Shown piece by piece: positions 1 to 8,124 of a DNA stretch of 11,481 nt. Source of the DNA: Rodentolepis nana (taxonomy: Eukaryota > Platyhelminthes > Cestoda > Cyclophyllidea > Hymenolepididae); contig UZAE01013383.1 of the NCBI GenBank assembly GCA_900617975.1, positions 1 through 11,481 on the forward strand. The letters are read 5' to 3'. Below the pieces are notes generated by a model that was given only the letters and a program-made list of their open reading frames with translations, ran no database searches and had not been told where the DNA came from. The translations under genes were made by a program, and so were the position numbers. Each line of letters begins with the position of its first letter. Within the stretch, counting starts at the first letter, position 1.

Positions 1-149
1 CATCTTTGAAACACTCTTCTGTTCCCCCCCCCTCTCGATTTTTTGTAATTTGATGCTCGTTTCCCTCTGTGAAGCCTGAAGTCAACTAAAGGGCTAATGA
101 TAACGATCAAGACGCCTGCCATTCGATATAAATAAATAAATAATAAAAT
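1..149 (+). repeat. SINE-like retroposon copy A, 3' portion
   Basis: This is the 3' half of the interspersed family whose fuller copies lie at 900-1299, 2253-2576 and 8865-9204. It shares the CTTTGAAACACTCTTCTGT block, a C tract at 24-32 followed by CTCTCGA, the block TGAAGCCTGAAGTCAACTAA, and the 3' end GACGCCTGCCATTCGATATA. It ends in a run of AAATA units from about 131 to 149. Such a simple-repeat tail is typical of retroposons copied by LINE enzymes (established knowledge). The 5' part lies outside the window, so its target-site duplication cannot be checked. The end of the tail is arbitrary, because AT-rich flank follows. No coding capacity is inferred. Confidence 0.8.
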
Positions 150-891
150 TATATTTTATTACCTTTGTGTTGCCTAAATTGCAAGAATTTGTCAATTTTT
201 TCTTAAGCAGGACCAAAATTTTTTACCATATCGAGGAGTTGAAGACTATGGAATCCAGCTGAGTTTTAACTATTCCGATTTATTCTACCCCCCCTCCCCC
301 CCCCTCCCTCCCCCCCAATGTAGCAAGATGGGGTGAAAGGGAGGTCGGTTTTGAGAGGGTCTAATTGAATTCAAAGAGGAAGTTTGGGATAATTATAGAG
401 AGTGCGCTACACTTCTTAAAGACCCATGATGATGGAGTGTGTGTGATATGCTCCTGTAAATGACGAATTATATTAGCGAAAGAAGCACTTTTAAGATCAA
501 CTTTAGCAGTCAAGAGAGTGCTTAAAAATAGTACACTGCTAGAGCATTTGCAGAATTGCTCCTCGATTAAAGGGGTTTTTAGAGTCCTCTTAAAAGTTTA
601 AACTGAAACCATCGGCTCGGTTGAAGCTGCGTGTTTGAATTTTTAACATTAAGTGGATAGAACAAAGACCAAACATATTTTTTCCAAATCACAAGCATAC
701 ACTTTTTATTCAACTCCTTGCGAACCTGTCATTAAATAAGATAACTGTAGCGAATTTTAAAATATGTTTCTCCGATGTCGATTTCTATATAATTCTCTTC
801 AAACAAAATTATAAAGACCTCATCTTAGAGTAGAAGAAGGCCCTAAAATGAACCGCTCAAATGAATTCCTAGTCGGTATTTCACTTCCTCT
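150..891. other. AT-rich non-coding stretch, no gene seen
   Basis: Between two retroposon copies I see no supportable exon, RNA gene or transposon. The only distinct element is the C-rich tract at 288-316, listed separately. Short open frames here are what chance gives at this base composition. This may be intron or intergenic DNA. Confidence 0.5.
288..316. repeat. C/T low-complexity tract (G-rich on the minus strand)
   Basis: A 29-base run of C interrupted by only three T residues, giving C runs of 7, 9, 3 and 6. The minus strand therefore has four G runs of at least three, separated by single A residues, which fits the usual G-quadruplex pattern. It lies outside any retroposon copy, although the retroposon also carries a C tract internally. 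Confidence 0.9.
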
Positions 892-899
892 TCCTCCAT
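892..899. repeat. Left target-site duplication of copy B
   Basis: TCCTCCAT here is repeated at 1300-1307, immediately beyond the opposite end of retroposon copy B. The 8-bp match is exact, and one mismatched base further on two A residues also match. The surroundings are pyrimidine-rich (CTTCCTCTTCCTCCAT), so a chance match is possible. Confidence 0.6.
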
Positions 900-932
900 C
901 AATTTATTTATCAAATGGCAGGCGTCTTGTTG

Positions 933-1055
933 GTTATCATTAGCCATTTAGTTGACTTCAGGCTTCACAGATAGTTATCATAAGCCGTTTAGCTGACTTC
1001 AGGCTTCACAGAATGGTTATCATTAGCCATTTAGTTGACTTCAGGCTTCACAGAG
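933..1055 (-). repeat. Three tandem copies of a 41-42-bp unit inside copy B
   Basis: The units begin at 933, 974 and 1016, each starting GTTATCAT/A and ending near GGCTTCACAG. Units 1 and 3 are nearly identical. Unit 2 differs at a few sites (TAAGCCGTTTAGCTGAC against TTAGCCATTTAGTTGAC). Retroposon copies A and C hold this segment once, so the expansion is specific to copy B or its source. Confidence 0.9.
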
Positions 1056-1232
1056 TGGAAGCAACAACAAATTGTACAAAGTCGAGATGGGGAGGGGAAA
1101 AGAAGAGTGTTTCAAAGATATAAGAGACAAATACAAAGGTAGAACAAAGGTGAGGTGAGTACTGTGAAAGTAGTCGAATATGGCATAGAGTGAGGTGATG
1201 GTAGTTTGAGGTGAGAAGTCAACTGCCAGTTT

Positions 1233-1292
1233 ATAGACTTTTGCCGTATGAGCATACGTTGCCCAGGGTGCACCACGTGGAGGTAAGTCTAT
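1233..1292 (-). other. Palindrome-rich 5' module of the retroposon (copy B)
   Basis: The module is bounded by the 8-bp inverted repeat ATAGACTT / AAGTCTAT. Inside are the perfect hairpin CGTATGAGCATACG (1245-1258), the palindrome GGTGCACC and the palindrome CCACGTGG, which contains an E-box CACGTG. The same arrangement recurs in copies C and D. If transcribed it could fold into a branched structure, but no pol III box B (GGTTCGANTCC-like) is visible, so a tRNA origin is unproven. Confidence 0.6.
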
Positions 1293-1299
1293 CGCACAC

Positions 1300-1307
1300 T
1301 CCTCCAT
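1300..1307. repeat. Right target-site duplication of copy B
   Basis: TCCTCCAT matches 892-899 exactly and directly abuts the conserved 5' region of copy B (GTGTGCGATAG on the minus strand). See the partner site for the caveat about pyrimidine-rich surroundings. Confidence 0.6.
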
Positions 1308-2245
1308 AAATAATATTTCATATCAAAGGTACCTCTCCAATGCTCTCTAATTTCCTCCCTGCGGCCTTCTACCTCCACCACTTTACAATAAAAGAGATAC
1401 ACACACTAAGATGTGATCTATCAGTACGCATTCCTAGGAATGGCTTCTCATTTTGATCAAGGACAAGTAAAGATCAATTAACTTTTTTTAAACCAGTACT
1501 GCCACTAAAATTGCCTCAAAGTTCTGTAAAAGATTAACTTAATTTCAAAATTTTTGTCTCAAAAAAAGTTGAACAGAAATTTATGTTTTCTAAGTCAGTT
1601 AGTTAGAGATACAAATGAAATATTCCATTTTTCTTGGGAGTTTAATGTATCTCACTAGGCATTTCTAAATGTTTCGAGAGCAGAAAAAATAACCTGAACT
1701 AAATGCATTTATATTTTTTTATTTGTTAACTTTTTCTCTGCCCAAAAAACTTAGTAGGCGCTTGCAACTTTGAAAAATGTCAATTTTGTAATCTTCTTCA
1801 AGACCATTCAATTTCTTCAGCCACCCCCCCCCTTCCCCCTTAAAATAGCCAAAATAAAACGCGGTGTTTTCTTGAAAAAAATGATATAAATAAGGTATTC
1901 TTTTTTCACAAATGTGGTATTTTTATTGGCATGTAATTTAAAGGGATTAGCACGGTTAGTTCATTTGCGGACTTCTTTACATTGAATAGATTATATAGGG
2001 CAGTAAATAGGTTTAATAGGTTCGTGGGTAAAATTTAAGCAAAATATGCTGACTCTAATCAATCATCATACCAAAGACGTATTGGAAACTACTATTCCTT
2101 TTAATATTCAGGCCTGTGGACTCCACTAAATGAATTTTCCTTTTTTCTAAACATGATTTAAAATTCTCATCTCAGCTGAAATTTTCTATGAATTTGCTCT
2201 TCACTGTCTGCTATCCACTAACCATTAGTGCCAATATGAAACATT
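1308..2245. other. AT-rich non-coding stretch, no gene seen
   Basis: No exon, RNA gene or transposon is recognised between copies B and C. The only feature is a C tract at 1824-1839 (nine C, TT, five C). AT-rich homopolymer stretches and short chance frames fill the rest. Confidence 0.5.
1824..1839. repeat. C-rich low-complexity tract
   Basis: A run of nine C residues, TT, then five C residues, in otherwise AT-rich DNA. It resembles the C tract inside the retroposon but lacks its flanks (CTTCTGT before, CTCTCGA after), so it is listed as simple sequence. Confidence 0.85.
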
Positions 2246-2252
2246 ATCTTTC
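2246..2252. repeat. Left target-site duplication of copy C
   Basis: ATCTTTC here is repeated at 2577-2583, just beyond the 3' end of copy C. At seven bases the match alone is weak. Its position at both ends of the conserved repeat gives it weight. Confidence 0.55.
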
Positions 2253-2576
2253 GATAATGGGGTGTGTGATAGACTTACATCCACGTGCTGCACCCTGGAC
2301 AACGTATACTCATACGACGAAAAAGTCTATTTACTGGCAGTTGACTTCTCACTTCAAACTACCATCACCTCACTATATGTCATATTCGACTACTTCCATA
2401 GTACTCACCTCACCTTTTTTCTACCTATTTGTCTGTCTCTTTTACATCTTTGTATCACTCTTCTGTCCCCCCCCCCCCTCTCGACTATTTTCACTTTGAT
2501 GTACCTTCCTCTCTGTAAAGCCTGAAGTCAACTTAATTGCTAATGATAACCATCAAGACGCCTGCCATTTGATATA
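2253..2576 (+). repeat. SINE-like retroposon copy C, near complete
   Basis: A plus-strand copy running from GATAATGGGGTGTGTGATAG to GCCTGCCATTTGATATA. In order it contains the palindrome-rich 5' module (2269-2330), AACTACCATCACCTCACT, the block TCATATTCGACTACTT, the 12-C tract at 2467-2478 followed by TCTCGAC, TAAAGCCTGAAGTCAAC, and the shared 3' end. Unlike copy A it has almost no AAATA tail, ending at GATATA before the ATCTTTC duplication. At 324 bp it falls in the SINE size range. Frames of 103 and 87 codons run through it, but the matching frame in copy B reflects shared DNA, and copy D is not open in the same way. No A/B box promoter is convincing. Confidence 0.85.
2269..2330 (+). other. 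Palindrome-rich 5' module of the retroposon (copy C)
   Basis: Bounded by ATAGACTT (2269-2276) and AAGTCTAT (2323-2330), both identical to the arms in copies B and D. It contains CACGTG at 2282-2287 and the hairpin CGTATACTCATACG at 2303-2316 (5-bp arms). The GGTGCACC palindrome seen in copies B and D is changed to GCTGCACC here. Confidence 0.6.
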
Positions 2577-2583
2577 ATCTTTC
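2577..2583. repeat. Right target-site duplication of copy C
   Basis: ATCTTTC, identical to 2246-2252, directly after the 3' terminal GATATA of copy C. Confidence 0.55.
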
Positions 2584-2779
2584 ACTAATATTCGCTAGCT
2601 GTATTCGCTCTTATTTGATAACTTTAAGGCAAACTCTTGAGCCCTCTGCGTCATCTTAGGTCGTAGAATTCAATAAGCTTACTGATGAATTTTTGGGAGC
2701 ATGAAAACAATAGGTTCAGGGGCATAAATTCCCTCCTTTTAAAAGTTCTGATCGTCAATGTGTTTTCTTAAAATTATAG

Positions 2780-2780
<1 letters not shown>

Positions 2781-2810
<30 letters not shown>
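2781..2810. repeat. (TA)15 microsatellite
   Basis: An uninterrupted TA dinucleotide run, ending 13 bp before the left end of the mariner-type element. TA-targeting elements of this superfamily find many sites in such DNA. Confidence 0.95.
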
Positions 2811-2814
<4 letters not shown>

Positions 2815-2823
2815 TTGGATATA

Positions 2824-2850
2824 CAGGGTGTTCCAAAAATATGTATACAC
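2824..2850 (+). repeat. Left terminal inverted repeat of the mariner-type element
   Basis: This 27-base end pairs with 3355-3379 after allowing a 2-base gap and a few mismatches. The shared parts are GG-TGT-CC, the AAAAA run, TGTA and ACAC. The GGGTGTTCCAAAAA-type end is typical of this transposon group in arthropods. Confidence 0.75.
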
Positions 2851-2902
2851 ACTTAAAATAACTTTATTGAAACCGGTTCAATTTACTTGAACATTCTACA
2901 GC

Positions 2903-3257
2903 AGCATTAGAGAAGACTTCGAAGGTGAAGAGTTTTATTTTCAGCAAGTTGGAGCACTCCTACATTACCATCACGATGTGAGGTCAAGCCTTGATGAGGT
3001 CTTGCCAAACAGGGTGGATTGGACGAAGTGGTTTTGTTGAATATCCTCCCCGTCCACCAGACCTCGCACCACCATATTTTTTATTTCTTAAAAGACGAAA
3101 TCTACGTTACGAAGCCTGCAACAGTCACTGAATTAAGAGAAGCCATTGAGCATGAATGTGTCCGAATCCTAAGGGAATTATTTCATGACGTGTGCGTTCC
3201 ATTGCTTGGCGTTGTCGGTAATGTCTGGATCAAAACGGACGTCGGTTTGAGAACTAG
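2903..3257 (+). pseudogene. Decayed mariner/DDE-type transposase, C-terminal fragment
   Basis: A family-like protein can be read only by changing frame. About 2903-3013 gives DFEGEEFYFQQVGALLHYHH, matching the usual FQQDGAPPHYH region. About 3015-3087 gives WIGRSGFVEYPPRPPDLAPP. About 3088-3206 gives LKDEIYVTKPATVTELREAI and the following helix. About 3222-3254 gives CLDQNGRRFEN before a TAG stop at 3255. At least two frameshifts, and a third change near 3207-3222, separate these pieces, and one in-frame stop (TAA near 3219) lies in the last. The second catalytic Asp is Val (codon 2948-2950), and the third, in the PDLAPxDF motif, is Tyr (codon 3075-3077). About one third of a normal 330-350-residue transposase remains. 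The family assignment is firm; the exact subfamily is not determined. Confidence 0.85.
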
Positions 3258-3354
3258 CAGTGAAAAAAAACAACAAAATTATACATGTAAAATATTTTGA
3301 GCTCTTAAAATAATAAAACTCAAAATGAACGCCGTATTTGCAAGTAGTTGCAAT

Positions 3355-3379
3355 GTGTTTACATTTTTGGGACATCCTT
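3355..3379 (-). repeat. Right terminal inverted repeat of the mariner-type element
   Basis: Read on the minus strand this starts AAGGATGTCCCAAAAATGTA and ends ACAC, mirroring the left end at 2824-2850. TATA follows directly at 3380-3383. Confidence 0.75.
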
Positions 3380-3383
3380 TATA

Positions 3384-5509
3384 AAGCCCAAATCAATTGG
3401 TTCCTAATCATAATTTGCTTCCTTATTTAAAAGTCTGATTTTTTTGTTCTGGAAGCAATGGATTCAGAAGAAAGGCTTTAAATTTGTTGATGATTATAAA
3501 ATATCAAAATGACAAGACTTTTATTTGTTATAATTTTACTTTAAACTGAGCTACCTACATTTTCATGGGTTATAAATCGTTGTTTATTGTGTGACCAAGA
3601 ATTGAAATACCTTTGCCAGTGTGTGTACGTGTGAAAACATGCTCGAAAATTCCTTTGTTTTTTTGTGTGTGTGCCGATGAAAATTTTCAAAAAGGCGCCA
3701 ACTTTCAAGTGGGCAAAAAAATTAAATTATAACTCAAACAAATTTGTATCAATGCTTGTATTAATTATTCTCACTAATTTGATAAATTGTGAGATTTTTA
3801 ATTGCAGAAAGCAGCTGGTCAAAGTGACAAAGTATTTTGCTTCATTCGATGATTGCCTTTAGAAAGTGACATACCAGGCGCTTAAAACTCAAATTTCATG
3901 TTTACAATAAATTCTCGTCTACGATGTTCAGATCTTACAGATGGATGTTATTTGACCATTGGGAGTTGGTCTTGCTTTTAGTTGAATGGCTTACAGTTCA
4001 CTAAAGATGATCACTGCATATACTACTCTTATTATTTTCAGTAAATTCTTGAATAAAACGTTGGTTTAAACTCATTCTAGATTCAGAGCAGGTCAAATAG
4101 TTGAAAGACTTAAAATGTGAGCTCTAAATAGCCTTCCTCTAGCAAATTCTATTCAGAGCTTACTAAATGACAAATTAACCAAGTGAACATAAATATTTTT
4201 TTTAAATATTAAATATCTTCAATAATACTGCCATGAACTAGGTGGAATCAAGTTTTCCCACACAATCTATTTAAAAGTAAAATCGCTAAATGCTGTGTGG
4301 AAAAGGGTGACTTTTAAATTGAAATTGGGATTTATGTTGGTTTCCTAATTTTATCCACCAGATATACCAGATTCCTCACATCTTACTTTTGTAGCCTTAT
4401 TTGGACGGTTTTAATTTTCTGTTTCCATTATAATAATAATATTAACTATAAGCAGGTTATTGCAATACTCCTTGAAGAACGCTTGGGAAACAATGCAGTG
4501 GCAACAGTTGGAAATAAAACGCCTTGGGTTAGCAATTTGCCCATTTGACATAACAAAAAATTTAGTGCGGCCGGGAAAACTAACAACTTGATCTACCGGC
4601 CTTGCCTCACTTTTCATTGCGCATTGTTCGGTAGTAACCGTACTGTTCACCTCCCCCACCTTTGGGTTGCACACTTCATTCCAATACTCGTAAAGGCCAT
4701 CTTGTGGCTTTTAATTATATTTGAAAAAAAATTTTTTCATGGTGAAAGTGGTGTCCTATTCTGTAAAACTCATATTAAGTTGAGAAACGCATTGGATAAA
4801 AGTTTTACCTCTAAGCATTTCGTAATTATATTATGTTTAATTAATTGGAATGAATATTACTTACCTAGCTCCCAAATCTGGATGTCTGTAGGTGTCATAT
4901 TCTTTGAAGTTTTTACAATTTCAAAGCACATCTGGGGAAATTCATACATTCTAACTTATATCCTTCATTATATGATTTTTTTATTGAATAAAATAACACA
5001 TTTATATTCAAGGTAAAAAAGTAATTCAATAATCTATTATTATTAATTATTTATGAAATTCACTTTTCGTGCAAGGACGTTAAATCATGTGTTGTTCCTA
5101 TGCCTAATTTAGAGAAAATTTTGAAATTTCCTTTTATGAATTCGGGGGTTATGCCTATTTTTCAAGTTGAAATGGTTGAGAAAAAACACATTGAATGACT
5201 TGCTTCATAAATTTTGAAATTAGATTCAAATCGCGAAAATTTTTTTGAAATTACATAAAATACACTTGAAAATTTTTTTCTGCAAAATGTTCAGTTTCCT
5301 AGGAAAGAAATTAAACCTATCCACTCCTCGGATGGGATGACACTTTTTCACTGGTTAAATTTAAAATTTATAAAAATAAATGAAATCCGATGGCCAGTCT
5401 TTACGTACAAAAAAGGTTTGAGGTGTCAACGTGGTATATTTTCCTTACTAAATACTACCTTATTGAATAAAGCTTTCATAGCAAATATTTTTCTTCCAAA
5501 TGTAGGGAT
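3384..5509. other. Long AT-rich stretch, no supported gene
   Basis: I see no recognisable exon, RNA gene or transposon. A less AT-rich patch at about 4450-4710 is open in one frame on each strand. The plus frame runs on to 5016 for roughly 155 codons, starting from no ATG, and the minus frame covers about 100 codons. Neither shows a recognised domain, and the downstream plus-strand half is simply AT-rich. A 65-codon frame at 3665-3862 begins in a GTGTGT run and looks like chance. Confidence 0.45.
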
Positions 5510-5535
5510 TATATATATATATATATATATATATA
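5510..5535. repeat. (TA)13 microsatellite
   Basis: An uninterrupted TA run. It accounts for the isoleucine-tyrosine repeat in the 116-codon plus-strand open frame that spans it, which is therefore not called as a gene. Confidence 0.95.
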
Positions 5536-8051
5536 ACGTAAAAAGACATTCAAGTACGCTTTTTCTGGACAGGAAACTTTTGCCAAAATTAGCCAAAAAG
5601 TATAAAATTGTCTACTTCTTCCGTCTGGAGCAAATTAGTACAACCGCAAGGATTATTTCTCAAAATCCCCTCAATTGGGTTTGGTAATCCCCTGGCAAGG
5701 AAATGATAATCCTTCTCGGTGTTAAAATTTATGCACAGGAAAAAATTCCTTGCTCCCCAATAATTCAATCATATGTTTCATTAAAACAGAGATCAACTGC
5801 AACTTTAAGTAATAAATTAAGCGTCATCAATTTGCTAGTCTTTAAAGTCGGTCACCATCATATAGCTGATATTCCCCGATGTTAAACTAATGTGAATATG
5901 TTAGATGAGGGGAAGATTTAGGGAAATGTAACGGAATGTAGAAATTCTGCCTCAGAAACTGACTTTTTATTCAAATGCTATCCATTTATTCAAGCTTTTA
6001 AATATGCCAAAATATGAAGATTAGGAGACAAGAAGAGGTGTTAGGTGAATTTCAGATCTCATAGAATTACACACTACTTTTAAATATCTTCAAACCCTCT
6101 CCTTGATCTGTTTAGCTAGACTGATCGTAATATACTGGCGGGAAATTTAAATGAATCAACTGATTTAAAGCAAGAGGCAAATTTGTTTTTGCAAATGCGC
6201 ACATATCCAGCACTATTCAATGTCTGGAATGGCCAAAATGCCTGAGCTAAGGAAACTTAATAACCTTTAAATCTCAAGTACTTGGAATAGTATCATCATT
6301 CGGAATACATTCCTTTTAGGTATTCCTCCAAAATTGTAGAAGACAATTAGTATACAAACATGTTTTTGTTAACGGTGAGAGCTGTTTACTCTTCTCGCAT
6401 TCTTAAATCGAATTAATTTATTATTTTTTATTATTAAATACATTAAATTTTTAGACCGAGAATTACCAGTCGGGTATTTCTCTCCTATTTGATTTGATGT
6501 CTTTTCAATACTGGCGATCCTTAATAACATTAAAGTACAATAAGTAATCAATAGTTAGACATTTATTGGAGACAACCTTAGTTCAGAACGGAATACAAAC
6601 CGTCTAGAGGTTGAAAATCTGCTCTACCTGAAAATTAGTGCCAACCTTTAATACATTTTGTTTACAGTGTCGACAATCTTATTTTTACCCAAATTGCCAT
6701 ATTTCCATATAACGGCTCAAATAATTTTTAACTTTTTCCTAACTTATCTATTTTCGCACCATTGAAGGATTCATGACAATTTTTTTCTTATTTAGAGAAC
6801 GAAAGATTCTTCCACTCCTTTGACCATTTCGGCTTACCAATTTAACCCAGGTTATAAATAATTTTCAATCAGATTAGAGCGGCATTTTGCAACAAATATT
6901 TGTGGTGATATAAAAAATACTCATCTTATTATCTGATTAAGCTTGACGCATTTATCTCTCAGACTCAACTTTAAAAATAACTTAAATCCATAAATTTTTT
7001 GAATGCCTTTCTTTTGTTACTTTACCATGAAGTTACAAGGCTGTAAATCCTTTTCCTCAATGGCTTTGAAATGAACAGTTAAATCAGTATTCACATTACC
7101 GTCATGACCTTAACGAAATCACACCATTGGTTGAATGATGTGCATAAGGATACAATTGGTACCACGTATAGGGCTTGCTGTCTACGTATGGCACATGACT
7201 ATTTTTATCGGGTGATCCAAGAGGATTTCCAGTTGAAAAACATTGACTCTAGTCTCCGCGGAAAGTCGTAATTGGTGTTTAAAACGCCTTTACTACTTGT
7301 AAGAACATGAGGTAATGCTATATGTCAGTAAGCCAGTATCATCTTAGTTTCATTGTCTTTGAAAGAAAAAAACAACATATAATGATAAAACTAACTGTCT
7401 TGATTGATCAGTTAATTAAGTGAAAAGAATAGGAAATCGAGAACACGAAGTTGTTTAGTAATTATTAATCTTTTACCAAAATCAGATTTCCCCTGTGTTC
7501 AAGAGAGAATTATTGTTGTGGTTTTATTGAAATAATGTATTGATAATATAATGATAGATTACGAATGCCTGAGAACACAGTGCACATCCAACAATAAAAT
7601 TGCCAATCCTATTGGTTAATGGAAAATTAGTTGAATTTGCGTTGCCCAAGAAGGAGAATTTCGTGATGCTTTTTCAATGCTCGTGTTGAGTGCACGTAAA
7701 CTCTTTACATTGAGCATGAAAATTTACCCAATCAACTCTTAAATACCACTTGAGAATACCAATTTCTCTACCACCACCACCACTAAAATCAGCATTACTT
7801 GAAAAAATATTTCAATAGTCGTTAGAAACCTCCATTGTTATTTCCATCCATGTCTCCATTCAGTTAAATAAGTTGAAATTGTGAGTCAGTTAATTGAAAT
7901 CACCCCCAATTCCAACATCGGTTTTAGGAAAACATTGAGCTGCCTTCGCTGTCAAACGGTTTGTTGCATACACAGACGCAATAATTCAGGGTCCATAAAT
8001 GCCAGTATAGTTTAGTTCGTAAGGATCACTCGATAGGTTCGGTTTATGTTG

Positions 8052-8053
<2 letters not shown>
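5536..8053. other. Long AT-rich stretch, no gene or repeat recognised
   Basis: About 2.5 kb with no supportable exon, tRNA-like fold, transposon end or copy of the local retroposon family. The longest frames are about 60 codons. A short CCA run at 7771-7783 is the only simple repeat of note. The stretch could be intron or intergenic DNA. Confidence 0.45.

Positions 8054-8121
<68 letters not shown>
8054..8121. repeat. Compound (AT)18-(TG)16 microsatellite
   Basis: Eighteen AT units pass directly into sixteen TG units without interruption. Alternating purine-pyrimidine DNA of this kind can adopt unusual helices, and such loci are usually highly variable in length (established knowledge). The cysteine-valine open frame starting here at 8092 is an artefact of the TG run. 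Confidence 0.97.

Positions 8122-8124
<3 letters not shown>

Larger units (their letters stand above)
900..1299 (-). repeat. SINE-like retroposon copy B with internal tandem triplication
   Basis: This copy runs on the minus strand. Its 3' end is at the left: TTTATTTATCAAATGGCAGG, the reverse complement of the family 3' end plus tail. Its 5' end is at about 1299 (GTGTGCGATAGACTTACC on the minus strand). It shares, in order, the palindrome-rich 5' module (1233-1292), the block AACTGGCAGTTGACTTCTC (minus strand, one change from AGTCAACTGCC context in other copies), the pyrimidine tract and the TGAAGCCTGAAGTCAAC block. It is longer than the other copies (400 bp against 324 and 340), mainly because of a 41-42-bp triplication at 933-1055. 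The 88-codon open frame on its minus strand aligns with one in copy C only because the DNA is homologous. I see no sign of a selected protein. Confidence 0.85.
2824..3379 (+). mobile_element. Internally deleted IS630/Tc1-mariner-type element
   Basis: A 556-bp element with imperfect terminal inverted repeats: CAGGGTGTTCCAAAAATATG at the left, and AAGGATGTCCCAAAAATGTA on the complementary strand at the right. Both ends are flanked by TATA (2820-2823 and 3380-3383), consistent with the TA target duplication of this superfamily. Between the ends lies only the C-terminal part of a transposase reading frame, in pieces. The N-terminal DNA-binding part and the first catalytic aspartate are gone. The element therefore cannot move itself, though its ends might once have been used in trans. 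Sequence shared with the retroposon family is absent, so this is an independent insertion. Confidence 0.8.

Noticed and set aside
428..450. GATGGAGTGTGTGTGATAT, resembling the retroposon 5' end ATGGGGTGTGTGATAG
   Set aside because: The likeness is confined to a GT-rich stretch and nothing downstream matches the family, so it is probably coincidence.
933..1055. CRISPR-like array
   Set aside because: The units abut directly with no unique spacers, there are only three, and they lie inside a eukaryotic repeat.
1233..1292. tRNA gene or tRNA-derived SINE head
   Set aside because: A weak box A-like stretch exists but no box B (GGTTCGANTCC-like) or cloverleaf with an anticodon arm could be drawn, so tRNA origin is left as a question only.
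1041..1307. 88-codon minus-strand open frame resembling the 87-codon frame at 2262-2525 (shared AVDFSPQTTITSLY-like stretch)
   Set aside because: The similarity comes from homologous retroposon DNA. Copy D is not kept open in the same frame, the frames have unrelated starts, and no protein features are visible.
3019..3300. 93-codon frame as an intact small gene
   Set aside because: Only its middle (from FLKDEIYVTKP) matches transposase. The first part is out of frame relative to the family, and the tail runs past the homologous region. It is one piece of the frameshifted pseudogene.
4547..5016. Plus-strand open frame of about 155 codons, the longest in the window
   Set aside because: It has no ATG near its start, no recognised domain, an AT-rich hydrophobic second half typical of chance frames in such DNA, and no splice or promoter support.
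5337..5687. 116-codon plus-strand open frame
   Set aside because: It is carried through a (TA)13 microsatellite that gives a Tyr-Ile run. The rest is Lys/Phe/Ile-rich, as expected of AT-rich non-coding DNA.
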